Source of the DNA: Forficula auricularia
Taxonomy: Eukaryota; Arthropoda; Insecta; Dermaptera; Forficulidae
DNA length: 64,000 bases
Direction of reading: 5' to 3'
NCBI GenBank assembly: GCA_024734495.1
Contig: JALMQS010000225.1
Location: 19,420,573-19,484,572, forward strand
Shown here: in pieces, positions 34,008 through 44,837 of the stretch
Layout: each line of letters starts with the position of its first letter
Numbering within the stretch: position 1 is the stretch's first letter
Translations under genes and position numbers: made by a program
The notes under the pieces: generated by a model
What the model saw: only the letters and a program-made list of their open reading frames with translations
What the model was told of the DNA's origin: nothing
The model's database searches: none

Positions 34008-34242
34008 CTGTCACTACAGAATAATCGGGTACGTAGAGTGACGCTCCCTTCTGAGTGTCCGGGAGATGCTCAGTCTTTGTATCTAGCAAGGATGTTGCGG
34101 TCCTACGTTAAATCGCTTCCATCCCTGTTAGACATGCGATACTTTTGGTTCCCTGCTGGACAGGTTACCATCCCTTGGTCAGTCAGCCCCTAGGACGTGG
34201 CCATTGTCAGGTCCGTGTCTAGCTCTCTTTTCTTGAATGGGT

Positions 34243-34830
34243 AATCTATCTATTTTCAAAGGATTTATTATTCGCCACATTTCTTTGTGGTAGGTTTTGA
34301 TGAGACGTTATCCAACACGCATTGGAAAGTTGATGGAGCATTTTTAAAACGAATGGTATTACTAAGAATTCATGATAACCATTTTCGACAGTAAAGGCTG
34401 TTTTTTTGATATCTTCGTCTTGCATTTCTACTTGATGAAAACCTGATGCTAGGTCTAGCGTTGTAAAATATTGACAACGTCCGAGTTTATCTAGAATGTC
34501 ATTGATATTAGGAATCGGGTATTTATCATCTTTAAAGTTTTCAGATTAAGAAGGCGATAATCGATTTCGGTGCGAAACTTTTTGCATGAGGCATCCAATT
34601 TTTAAGTACAATCCAGACTGGGGACGACCAAGGGGTTTGTGAATGCCTGATAATATTTTGGTTTACTTGTTTATTTATTGATGATTAAATTGATTTTGTT
34701 GTTGAAAGTTTTCTTTGTTCAAATAGGTTTGGTGAAAATTTTTCTTTGGAAATTTTGTTTATTAAAATGTTGATTATTTTTAATAAAATTTGGACAATTT
34801 TGTTGTTAATTTGAATAGATGTAGGGACCA
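34243..34830 (-). pseudogene. Ty3/gypsy RT fragment, array unit 2
   Basis: Copy of the unit 1 fragment, with the same truncation points and the same frame breaks. Confidence 0.8.
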
Positions 34831-34913
34831 TAATAATGAGTAATTAATAAAGAAAACTTAAATCAATGTGAGTAATATAACACGTAGTAATGACGATAAC
34901 GATAAGGATTATA

Positions 34914-36320
34914 TCAATCGATAGCATCCAGAGGATTACCTTCCACAACTGGGTCATCACCTGCAGGAGGTTGTTCTGGTGCTCCATCTTGATCATTAGG
35001 ATTGTTATCATCACCTCCATTTCCTCCTTCATCATCTCCTTGATTAGGGCCATCCTGCTCATCATCATTAATGTGCAGTAAGCTGATGGATGCTGCAACG
35101 GCACGCATAATAAGTTGCACAAAGGCAGCATCCTTAGGTATGACCCTATCATCATGCCTTGCACCATAATTTTCAATCAACTCGTCTAAGGCTGCTTTTC
35201 GCAAAGGTGATTTTGTCCAACATGCTGCTTTACTTAAAGATGCATATTCTGGTCCTCCATAAAGTCTTAACATTTCTTTTGCCACATAGCCTAAAGACTT
35301 ATACTTACTTGATCCAACTGCTGCTAGATCTTGAGAGAACCCATAATAATTGTTTCCTCCAATTGTGGACAAGGCTTTGATGAAATTGTCAGTGTCCTTA
35401 GGAAGTAATCCAAATACTTCACCCCATGCAAAGTTTTCAAAGATTCTCATGGAATCCCTAATCGCATTGTAGGTTGTTAGTCCTGATCCTACTACTTGCT
35501 CTAATGTAATTCTCATTCTTAAGGAGAAAGTCTTCATATTAGATGCCCATTCTGCAAAAATTTCTTGAGCATTCTCTTCATTAATGAGACTTGATAAATT
35601 TGCATATATTTCAGCTATCATGTAGTTATCCAAATCAATGTTGACATCAATTTCTAAAGCCATCTGTTGTGAGATTTTCTGGGCTTTGGCTTCAGTTATC
35701 ATTCCTCTTTTGGAAAATGCTACAAAAGTGTATATGTATATTAATGAAGATGCATTAATAAGAATAGGACTAGTTGTATATTGAACAATATATAACAACA
35801 TATGAAAAACCCAAAAGAAGTTTCCTAAATCATCTTTAATTGCCGTATACTGGGCTGATTCCATAAAACCTGGAGTACTGATTTGATTATATAAATCAGG
35901 AGTTGGAGCTATAAAATGTCCTGCTGGTCCTACAACTCTGGGTATTTCTGCAGCCCATTGTTCTGCTGTCATAGAGCCATAAAAACGAGGTTTGGTTTGG
36001 CAATGATGAATAAAGGCTATACCGTTTCTCATAAATAAGGCACGAGCATTGGCTGTGTTTAAAGCTTTAGTTCGTACTCCAGGAGCAGTACAATTAGCAA
36101 TAGCCACAGAGTAGATATATCCCAAATCAGATTCTTTCTTAACTACTAAGGCATCTCCTATTGACTGGGCCATTAATAGAGGATACAGACATGGACTTTG
36201 TCTATTGCCAGAGCAGATACTATGATTAAGATTCCAACCTACAATCCTGTCAAGAACTGAAACTTTCTTAAATGCATTGGTACGTTGAGCTTTGTTGTCA
36301 TTAATATGAGTCCAAGCCAT
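34914..36320 (-). CDS. viral nucleoprotein-like ORF, array unit 3
   Basis: Same 468-residue protein as units 1, 2 and 4. The unit border is again 83 bases past the stop. Confidence 0.55.
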   Translation of the reverse strand: MAWTHINDNKAQRTNAFKKVSVLDRIVGWNLNHSICSGNRQSPCLYPLLMAQSIGDALVVKKESDLGYIYSVAIANCTAPGVRTKALNTANARALFMRNGIAFIHHCQTKPRFYGSMTAEQWAAEIPRVVGPAGHFIAPTPDLYNQISTPGFMESAQYTAIKDDLGNFFWVFHMLLYIVQYTTSPILINASSLIYIYTFVAFSKRGMITEAKAQKISQQMALEIDVNIDLDNYMIAEIYANLSSLINEENAQEIFAEWASNMKTFSLRMRITLEQVVGSGLTTYNAIRDSMRIFENFAWGEVFGLLPKDTDNFIKALSTIGGNNYYGFSQDLAAVGSSKYKSLGYVAKEMLRLYGGPEYASLSKAACWTKSPLRKAALDELIENYGARHDDRVIPKDAAFVQLIMRAVAASISLLHINDDEQDGPNQGDDEGGNGGDDNNPNDQDGAPEQPPAGDDPVVEGNPLDAID

Positions 36321-36472
36321 TTTGAGTAACTGTCAAGAGTAATCTATCGGAAATCACAAATGTAATGTATTGTAGAATGCAATGAAAGGGGTTCGTATGC
36401 TGATCGATAGATAGGAGGACACACTCAAAGCAAAGACTCTAGAAGACTTTATGATTTAATGACTCTCGTCCC

Positions 36473-37000
36473 ACATAGACAGTTGTCTCAAATGATTGAA
36501 CAAATCTGAGCTGCCCCTGTGAAATCTGAAATTGATTCTGAGAGCGTAAGTCTAATAAGCGTTTCCAAACGAAAACGGTTACATAGTATGCCCAGGATGA
36601 TTGTGGGACACGTCTTGCAAAGCCAGGTTCGTCCCTCGACTAAGGATTGGTAGGTTACCTCAACTATCGGGGTTATACCTGCAGAGCCTGAGTGAATCTC
36701 AAGTGTTTCTCCTACGGGTGCGAAGTCCGTTCCGTGTTCAGGTATAACGTTATCTTTCCCCAAAGGATCATTTCTAAATTGTGTACCTTTGTTAGACATC
36801 GCTTTTGGTTTTGGCCCTGATTTTATTTTTGTATCAGGCTGAGGTACCCGAGGGTTGGAGCGAGGCATGGAATCCCTCGAACTTGACTCATATACATGAG
36901 TGGAACGTAGTCCCTCTGACTGTGACCGTTCCTGCTGATCACCACTCTTCTGAGTGTCTGATCCTCCTTTGTTACCTTTTGATTTCCCATCTGGGTTGCT
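36473..37000 (-). pseudogene. capsid-like fragment (copy D), array unit 3
   Basis: Same sequence and same lesion as unit 1. Confidence 0.5.
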
Positions 37001-37235
37001 CTGTCACTACAGAATAATCGGGTACGTAGAGTGACGCTCCCTTCTGAGTGTCCGGGAGATGCTCAGTCTTTGTATCTAGCAAGGATGTTGCGGTCCTACG
37101 TTAAATCGCTTCCATCCCTGTTAGACATGCGATACTTTTGGTTCCCTGCTGGACAGGTTACCATCCCTTGGTCAGTCAGCCCCTAGGACGTGGCCATTGT
37201 CAGGTCCGTGTCTAGCTCTCTTTTCTTGAATGGGT

Positions 37236-37823
37236 AATCTATCTATTTTCAAAGGATTTATTATTCGCCACATTTCTTTGTGGTAGGTTTTGATGAGACG
37301 TTATCCAACACGCATTGGAAAGTTGATGGAGCATTTTTAAAACGAATGGTATTACTAAGAATTCATGATAACCATTTTCGACAGTAAAGGCTGTTTTTTT
37401 GATATCTTCGTCTTGCATTTCTACTTGATGAAAACCTGATGCTAGGTCTAGCGTTGTAAAATATTGACAACGTCCGAGTTTATCTAGAATGTCATTGATA
37501 TTAGGAATCGGGTATTTATCATCTTTAAAGTTTTCAGATTAAGAAGGCGATAATCGATTTCGGTGCGAAACTTTTTGCATGAGGCATCCAATTTTTAAGT
37601 ACAATCCAGACTGGGGACGTCCAAGGGGTTTGTGAATGCCTGATAATATTTTGGTTTACTTGTTTATTTATTGATGATTAAATTGATTTTGTTGTTGAAA
37701 GTTTTCTTTGTTCAAATAGGTTTGGTGAAAATTTTTCTTTGGAAATTTTGTTTATTAAAATGTTGATTATTTTTAATAAAATTTGGACAATTTTGTTGTT
37801 AATTTGAATAGATGTAGGGACCA
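37236..37823 (-). pseudogene. Ty3/gypsy RT fragment, array unit 3
   Basis: Copy of the unit 1 fragment. It carries the single base difference noticed between units, t at 37620. Confidence 0.8.
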
Positions 37824-37906
37824 TAATAATGAGTAATTAATAAAGAAAACTTAAATCAATGTGAGTAATATAACACGTAGTAATGACGATAACGATAAGG
37901 ATTATA

Positions 37907-39313
37907 TCAATCGATAGCATCCAGAGGATTACCTTCCACAACTGGGTCATCACCTGCAGGAGGTTGTTCTGGTGCTCCATCTTGATCATTAGGATTGTTA
38001 TCATCACCTCCATTTCCTCCTTCATCATCTCCTTGATTAGGGCCATCCTGCTCATCATCATTAATGTGCAGTAAGCTGATGGATGCTGCAACGGCACGCA
38101 TAATAAGTTGCACAAAGGCAGCATCCTTAGGTATGACCCTATCATCATGCCTTGCACCATAATTTTCAATCAACTCGTCTAAGGCTGCTTTTCGCAAAGG
38201 TGATTTTGTCCAACATGCTGCTTTACTTAAAGATGCATATTCTGGTCCTCCATAAAGTCTTAACATTTCTTTTGCCACATAGCCTAAAGACTTATACTTA
38301 CTTGATCCAACTGCTGCTAGATCTTGAGAGAACCCATAATAATTGTTTCCTCCAATTGTGGACAAGGCTTTGATGAAATTGTCAGTGTCCTTAGGAAGTA
38401 ATCCAAATACTTCACCCCATGCAAAGTTTTCAAAGATTCTCATGGAATCCCTAATCGCATTGTAGGTTGTTAGTCCTGATCCTACTACTTGCTCTAATGT
38501 AATTCTCATTCTTAAGGAGAAAGTCTTCATATTAGATGCCCATTCTGCAAAAATTTCTTGAGCATTCTCTTCATTAATGAGACTTGATAAATTTGCATAT
38601 ATTTCAGCTATCATGTAGTTATCCAAATCAATGTTGACATCAATTTCTAAAGCCATCTGTTGTGAGATTTTCTGGGCTTTGGCTTCAGTTATCATTCCTC
38701 TTTTGGAAAATGCTACAAAAGTGTATATGTATATTAATGAAGATGCATTAATAAGAATAGGACTAGTTGTATATTGAACAATATATAACAACATATGAAA
38801 AACCCAAAAGAAGTTTCCTAAATCATCTTTAATTGCCGTATACTGGGCTGATTCCATAAAACCTGGAGTACTGATTTGATTATATAAATCAGGAGTTGGA
38901 GCTATAAAATGTCCTGCTGGTCCTACAACTCTGGGTATTTCTGCAGCCCATTGTTCTGCTGTCATAGAGCCATAAAAACGAGGTTTGGTTTGGCAATGAT
39001 GAATAAAGGCTATACCGTTTCTCATAAATAAGGCACGAGCATTGGCTGTGTTTAAAGCTTTAGTTCGTACTCCAGGAGCAGTACAATTAGCAATAGCCAC
39101 AGAGTAGATATATCCCAAATCAGATTCTTTCTTAACTACTAAGGCATCTCCTATTGACTGGGCCATTAATAGAGGATACAGACATGGACTTTGTCTATTG
39201 CCAGAGCAGATACTATGATTAAGATTCCAACCTACAATCCTGTCAAGAACTGAAACTTTCTTAAATGCATTGGTACGTTGAGCTTTGTTGTCATTAATAT
39301 GAGTCCAAGCCAT
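37907..39313 (-). CDS. viral nucleoprotein-like ORF, array unit 4
   Basis: Same 468-residue protein. This is the unit nearest the intact capsid-like ORF (40851-42233), separated from it by the last capsid fragment and gypsy fragment. Confidence 0.55.
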   Translation of the reverse strand: MAWTHINDNKAQRTNAFKKVSVLDRIVGWNLNHSICSGNRQSPCLYPLLMAQSIGDALVVKKESDLGYIYSVAIANCTAPGVRTKALNTANARALFMRNGIAFIHHCQTKPRFYGSMTAEQWAAEIPRVVGPAGHFIAPTPDLYNQISTPGFMESAQYTAIKDDLGNFFWVFHMLLYIVQYTTSPILINASSLIYIYTFVAFSKRGMITEAKAQKISQQMALEIDVNIDLDNYMIAEIYANLSSLINEENAQEIFAEWASNMKTFSLRMRITLEQVVGSGLTTYNAIRDSMRIFENFAWGEVFGLLPKDTDNFIKALSTIGGNNYYGFSQDLAAVGSSKYKSLGYVAKEMLRLYGGPEYASLSKAACWTKSPLRKAALDELIENYGARHDDRVIPKDAAFVQLIMRAVAASISLLHINDDEQDGPNQGDDEGGNGGDDNNPNDQDGAPEQPPAGDDPVVEGNPLDAID

Positions 39314-39465
39314 TTTGAGTAACTGTCAAGAGTAATCTATCGGAAATCACAAATGTAATGTATTGTAGAATGCAATGAAAGGGGTTCGTATGCTGATCGA
39401 TAGATAGGAGGACACACTCAAAGCAAAGACTCTAGAAGACTTTATGATTTAATGACTCTCGTCCC

Positions 39466-39993
39466 ACATAGACAGTTGTCTCAAATGATTGAACAAATCT
39501 GAGCTGCCCCTGTGAAATCTGAAATTGATTCTGAGAGCGTAAGTCTAATAAGCGTTTCCAAACGAAAACGGTTACATAGTATGCCCAGGATGATTGTGGG
39601 ACACGTCTTGCAAAGCCAGGTTCGTCCCTCGACTAAGGATTGGTAGGTTACCTCAACTATCGGGGTTATACCTGCAGAGCCTGAGTGAATCTCAAGTGTT
39701 TCTCCTACGGGTGCGAAGTCCGTTCCGTGTTCAGGTATAACGTTATCTTTCCCCAAAGGATCATTTCTAAATTGTGTACCTTTGTTAGACATCGCTTTTG
39801 GTTTTGGCCCTGATTTTATTTTTGTATCAGGCTGAGGTACCCGAGGGTTGGAGCGAGGCATGGAATCCCTCGAACTTGACTCATATACATGAGTGGAACG
39901 TAGTCCCTCTGACTGTGACCGTTCCTGCTGATCACCACTCTTCTGAGTGTCTGATCCTCCTTTGTTACCTTTTGATTTCCCATCTGGGTTGCT
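39466..39993 (-). pseudogene. capsid-like fragment (copy D), array unit 4
   Basis: Same sequence and same lesion as unit 1. Confidence 0.5.
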
Positions 39994-40228
39994 CTGTCAC
40001 TACAGAATAATCGGGTACGTAGAGTGACGCTCCCTTCTGAGTGTCCGGGAGATGCTCAGTCTTTGTATCTAGCAAGGATGTTGCGGTCCTACGTTAAATC
40101 GCTTCCATCCCTGTTAGACATGCGATACTTTTGGTTCCCTGCTGGACAGGTTACCATCCCTTGGTCAGTCAGCCCCTAGGACGTGGCCATTGTCAGGTCC
40201 GTGTCTAGCTCTCTTTTCTTGAATGGGT

Positions 40229-40816
40229 AATCTATCTATTTTCAAAGGATTTATTATTCGCCACATTTCTTTGTGGTAGGTTTTGATGAGACGTTATCCA
40301 ACACGCATTGGAAAGTTGATGGAGCATTTTTAAAACGAATGGTATTACTAAGAATTCATGATAACCATTTTCGACAGTAAAGGCTGTTTTTTTGATATCT
40401 TCGTCTTGCATTTCTACTTGATGAAAACCTGATGCTAGGTCTAGCGTTGTAAAATATTGACAACGTCCGAGTTTATCTAGAATGTCATTGATATTAGGAA
40501 TCGGGTATTTATCATCTTTAAAGTTTTCAGATTAAGAAGGCGATAATCGATTTCGGTGCGAAACTTTTTGCATGAGGCATCCAATTTTTAAGTACAATCC
40601 AGACTGGGGACGACCAAGGGGTTTGTGAATGCCTGATAATATTTTGGTTTACTTGTTTATTTATTGATGATTAAATTGATTTTGTTGTTGAAAGTTTTCT
40701 TTGTTCAAATAGGTTTGGTGAAAATTTTTCTTTGGAAATTTTGTTTATTAAAATGTTGATTATTTTTAATAAAATTTGGACAATTTTGTTGTTAATTTGA
40801 ATAGATGTAGGGACCA
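40229..40816 (-). pseudogene. Ty3/gypsy RT fragment, array unit 4
   Basis: Copy of the unit 1 fragment. It borders directly on the 3' end of the intact capsid-like ORF region, with 'gggacca' as the last shared bases of the array. Confidence 0.8.
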
Positions 40817-40850
40817 TTAAGGATTTGTTTCTACTTCAAATTCGTTAACG

Positions 40851-42233
40851 TTATTGAATAGTGCTCATTTGTTTAATCAAATTGAGCCGATATTCCTTTG
40901 CGTTACGGGACGCGACTCGCCATCGGATCTGAGTGTATTCCATTGGCAGATCACGTCGGAGATCGCGATTTGCGATCCACTCTTGTGGTGTATTGTTTGG
41001 AAACATAGACCACGCGAGGTTACCCTCTTCTTTATACAATTGATGTGAAAAGTACAGGGCTGCTCCTGGAGTTGAAGCTTGTAGGTTGGCGAATGAAAGG
41101 ACTTGAATATCGCTCTGGATTGGTAAAGACCCTGGCGCAACATCAAATGCTGCTGATCTTACGTATTGAGCAATACTACCGCCATCGCTGAGTGAGCTAA
41201 ATGTCACAGATTGGTTCTTAAAAGTCTTAAATTGATTAAGACACGATGAGATTGCCTTTAGAAAAGACAAGTTGAAGGACATGTTTGGGGGATAACTTGG
41301 AAACATTTCAGCAGTGATTCCGTTATCGAAAGCTAAGTTTTTAGCTTCACCGCGTCTATGACTTAATGGTCTAAAACCAATTAAGTTGCCATTTGGTTGT
41401 TGATTTGCTAATCGTACCGTTGATTGGTAGATGCCAGGCAAGTCGTTCGATATGGATCTTTGAACGGCGAATGCAAGAACACCTGGACACGGGAGTTCCT
41501 CATAGAGGTTGTGTCGTTGAACCATTGGTACTGCGTCTGGATGGAGCGGCGGTTGGGGGGCTTCTGCTGCGCCAGCCACAGGGGCTGGTGGTGCCAATGG
41601 ACCATAAAAACCACCTAAGCCTTCAATGACTTCAGTTGGATAATGTGGTGCTGTTGGATATAAGTGAGCGCCCGTTGGTGTTGTCACGTTACCTATAGAC
41701 TTAATCAGAAGAAAAAGAGGCTCAGGTAAAATGAAGGGAGTATGTACTACCTGGTCTAGGAGATCATTTTCCAGTCTTGTCAAGGGCTGGGAATTTGACT
41801 TCTTGAGGTGGAGGATTCTCATCCATACCATGATTGAACCGTAGTAATCAAGATACTCCGGGAGGATTTGTTTAGGATATTGGGGGTTGGTTGAAAGATT
41901 AGCGTGAATTTCACGAGTTATTTCAACAGTTGAAGGTGCGCTGACGGAAAACTCTGTTCGAGAGTTGACTTCAACGAACACAGATGGTGTTATAAAAATA
42001 GCGCCATCTGAGGGTGATCCAGTTTTTAATTGGACATGACTGTTGTCACGAACTTGTGAGGGAGGGGGTAAAGTCGCAGAAACTTGTTGTTTCTGAGGGT
42101 TTGACTTTTTACTTGGTATCCCTTGTTGCGCGCGCTTATCTTTTTTATTTTCAGGTTTTCCCCAATATATTCTAGGTTCCGCTCCTTGGTCGGATTCCTC
42201 TGTGGGTTGTTGTTGGACTTTCGGTGGAGCCAT
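40851..42233 (-). CDS. viral capsid-like ORF, intact (copy C, 460 aa)
   Basis: An ATG-to-stop ORF with a Lys/Gln/Pro-rich disordered N-terminus (residues 1-60) and a helical block DYYGSIMVWMRILHLKK (about 130-146). Next come FILPEPLFLLIKSIGNVTTP (about 169-188), a proline/alanine-rich loop (about 215-235), and HNLYEELPCPGVLAFAVQRS with a C-terminal domain ending near QEWIANRDLRRDLPM. Three decayed relatives in the window share the central blocks in the same order. Length and layout fit the coat protein of a partitivirus-like dsRNA virus, which self-assembles into the particle. The family call is my inference. It has about 250 bases of AT-rich leader and a 34-base 3' flank before the array. 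It differs strongly from copies A, B and D, so it came from a different virus or capture. Confidence 0.55.
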   Translation of the reverse strand: MAPPKVQQQPTEESDQGAEPRIYWGKPENKKDKRAQQGIPSKKSNPQKQQVSATLPPPSQVRDNSHVQLKTGSPSDGAIFITPSVFVEVNSRTEFSVSAPSTVEITREIHANLSTNPQYPKQILPEYLDYYGSIMVWMRILHLKKSNSQPLTRLENDLLDQVVHTPFILPEPLFLLIKSIGNVTTPTGAHLYPTAPHYPTEVIEGLGGFYGPLAPPAPVAGAAEAPQPPLHPDAVPMVQRHNLYEELPCPGVLAFAVQRSISNDLPGIYQSTVRLANQQPNGNLIGFRPLSHRRGEAKNLAFDNGITAEMFPSYPPNMSFNLSFLKAISSCLNQFKTFKNQSVTFSSLSDGGSIAQYVRSAAFDVAPGSLPIQSDIQVLSFANLQASTPGAALYFSHQLYKEEGNLAWSMFPNNTPQEWIANRDLRRDLPMEYTQIRWRVASRNAKEYRLNLIKQMSTIQ

Positions 42234-42480
42234 CTGTAATAGATGCTTTAACGAAAGTGAATTTTATACGACTAGTAAAAGTTATACAAAATTGGAAGTT
42301 TATAAGAATTCGGAAACTCTTTTAAACTTAATAAGTGTGGGTTGTGTGCGAACCTCGCTACTCATTCAAAAGAATGCGTTTTTGCGGGTTGGATTTCTAA
42401 CCAATTTTTGGGCGTTTATTTCTTTTTGGAAAGTATTATTCAATAGATTTAAAATTGATCAAAATCTTTGGACTTTGTGA
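42234..42480 (-). other. leader upstream of capsid copy C
   Basis: AT-rich, with stops in all frames on minus up to the ATG, which fits an untranslated leader. Unlike copy B, there is no open upstream frame running into the capsid start. Confidence 0.4.
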
Positions 42481-43895
42481 CAACCAATCACTGATAACCT
42501 GCCCCAGTCTCCCCTATCGGACTAAATGACTATTCTGAGATTCCATTTTAAGATGCATGTATTAAAGGAGTTGAAAAACTTATTTTTATATATTTAAAGT
42601 TCTGATATTTTTTAATTCACTATTCCAGATTCATAATGCAATTGGGGAGAATTTAATTTTTTATTTAAAACCTTTTTTTTCGAGTTTGGATTATACACTT
42701 ATAATTTATATTTAAATAAAACCGTGTTTGGTGGTATTTTATTTCAATGAATTGACTAAAGTGTGGAAATAGGTAAAATAAAAAAGTTATCTCCTATTTA
42801 AACCTTTATTTTAGGCAGACGTAAATCGGAATATTTAACACGTTTCGAGCGCCACAGCGCTGCTCTTCTTATAATTTATTATTAGGGTATTATTCAATAA
42901 CTAATTATTGCAATATCCTTTTTAAGAAGCATAATGCAAAGGTCTGTAATTAATTTTTTTCCGAGCTGTACTGAATTTTCATCTTCAGATATTTTAATAT
43001 CAAATTCATGTATAGTGTTGAAGTGCGGATTTTGGGTGCTTCAGATTCCACCGCTGCACCACCACTTGAGGTGCGGAATTTGGGCTTAGGGTTTGTTTAC
43101 TTTAATAGCCCCCACCACGGAGGGGGTGAAGTGATTTAGTTAGTTTTTGAAGAATATTTATTTAATAGTAAAAGATAAAAGATATTTTACAACGTTGCAA
43201 GGCTTTAGCTGCTTAATTACAAGTATTGTTTAACATTTACATGTTCAAGATCAAGGTACACGTTTTGAGTAACAGGGGAGAGTGTCCTTTTCATTCAAAC
43301 ACCCTCCGTATTTATCTTCGTTTAATTTTCAAAATATGTGCTTAAATAAGTATTATTATTCATATTCAGGTATTATTTTGCTGATACAATCTTGACCTGA
43401 ATCTGTTCAATGATTCATGTTTGCAAAAACATCTCTAATTAGTCTGATTAAAATATTCAAATGATAATTTTTTAAAACGATGCATTTTAATAATTATTTC
43501 TAAAATGTTATTTAACTCTTAACAGGAAGAATTCCCCTGTCTTCGCACTTTTTGCTAGTTGAGGAATGCAATGCTTAGTCAGTTTTGACCTGAATCTCCT
43601 CTCTTTCTTAATAAAGCAATTATACATATGAAAATATTATATTATATTTATTTAAATATTGTGCTCCGTCGGATTTCACAACAATAGTCATGATTATATG
43701 ATGATGATGGATAGAAATGACCACTTTAGGATGCATATATTAAAGCTGTTTGAATAAATTTACCCTATCAATCTTTACTCTTGATATTTTTAAATTTCTA
43801 TCATACATGAGGCAGGATGCATAATACAATAGAGTATTGTATAATTCATTTTTTTACCCAAAATTTTCCAAGTCAGACTTATAATAGGTTTATTA
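42481..43895. other. no gene; one hammerhead-like motif
   Basis: No coding pattern is recognised. On minus at 42840-42870 a GAGC...GCTC stem is followed by GAAACGTG. A less AT-rich patch at 43020-43135 is unidentified. Confidence 0.4.
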
Positions 43896-44162
43896 TCAAC
43901 TATTGGTGGACAGCTTGACAATTTCTTGGCTTGCATATTTCTTGGTTTCAATTTCCAGAATACGAGTCAAAATATTGTAAAAAATATTTAAGTGGTGTTG
44001 CATTTTTAATTTCTTTCCATACACCATAACTTTCAAAAGCATCATTATTTTCATCTGATTCATCATCGCTCTCACTAAAACTGTCTTCATAATCGGATAG
44101 GGTTGCGCGACGTTTAGAATTTTTAATAATTTTGTAATTTCATCTGTTTCGACTTTTTTCAT
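43896..44162 (-). pseudogene. unidentified acidic coding fragment
   Basis: In a frame other than the longest one, the minus strand reads TLSDYEDSFSESDDESDENN followed by YGVWKEIKNATPLKYFLQYF and a stop. An acidic leader before an aromatic helical segment resembles the N-terminal part of some DNA transposases (piggyBac-like is one option). It could equally be a host exon. Not assigned. Confidence 0.3.
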
Positions 44163-44835
44163 GCGGGCTGGTGTGTAACTGAGGCAGAGTTGATTGTTCT
44201 ATTCCGGGTGGAAATAGAAATAATTTTTAAAGAAGGATGAATAAAATTTAATTTCTTCTTTCCAGTAATTTTTTTTTTAATTCAAGTGGTTAATCCAAAT
44301 ATTTCGAGAGCACTACGGCATCTCTTCCACAGTGGAAACCACTATCTCACCAATCAACCGACCCCATCAGCTTGCACAAATCAACGAAAAAAGCTTGACA
44401 ATACACTGTATACAAATATACAATCTCATAGTATAAGATGATAACCATATTTTTTAACATTCAATATTTTAACAAAGTCTGAATTTATCAATGAAAATGA
44501 GAATGGGAAATATGGAAATTCCAATAACTTATAATCTAATTGAAGTCAATGAAAAGACAAAAAAATAAGAATTAATGTGATGTTTAATAATACTTTTATT
44601 TTCGACTTTTTCTGAAAAATTTGCTAATTGGGAATTCACGTGGGCGAATAAATTTGCTTTAAAACATAAACGTCTTGCCCATGTTGTACTATTTTCAAAT
44701 GAAACACAATTTTGTAAAATTGTCATTGTTTCTAGATAGAGCTAATCGATGGGACATAAGCCAAGGAAATTTCCTTTTGGCACTAGATCTCAGCTACTGG
44801 AGACCAATTGGGATCTAATAATGGTATCTTCTACA
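44163..44835. other. no gene; left flank of the Tc1 element
   Basis: AT-rich. On minus at 44740-44835 a short open frame could join the one at 46501-46690 once the Tc1 element is removed, so the element may have landed in older coding or LTR-like sequence. Confidence 0.35.
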
Positions 44836-44837
44836 TA

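Larger units (their letters stand above)
28845..40816 (-). repeat. tandem array: four units of exactly 2993 bp
   Basis: Units: 28845-31837, 31838-34830, 34831-37823 and 37824-40816. Each holds, in minus-strand order, a capsid-like fragment, the nucleoprotein-like ORF, 83 bases of its 3' UTR and then, across the border, the gypsy fragment of the adjacent lower-coordinate unit's end. All translated ORFs are identical in the four units. I noticed one base difference (37620 is t where the other units have a). It is either a very recent amplification or an assembly product. Confidence 0.95.

Noticed and set aside
41393..41629. Three short ORFs inside the capsid copy C region
   Set aside because: Alternative frames of the 460-codon ORF; no independent support.
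40851..42233. Totivirus-type capsid or host gene for copy C
   Set aside because: The ORF is short for a totivirus capsid. The relatives in the window behave as intron-free insertions, so a host gene is unlikely, though not excluded without a search.
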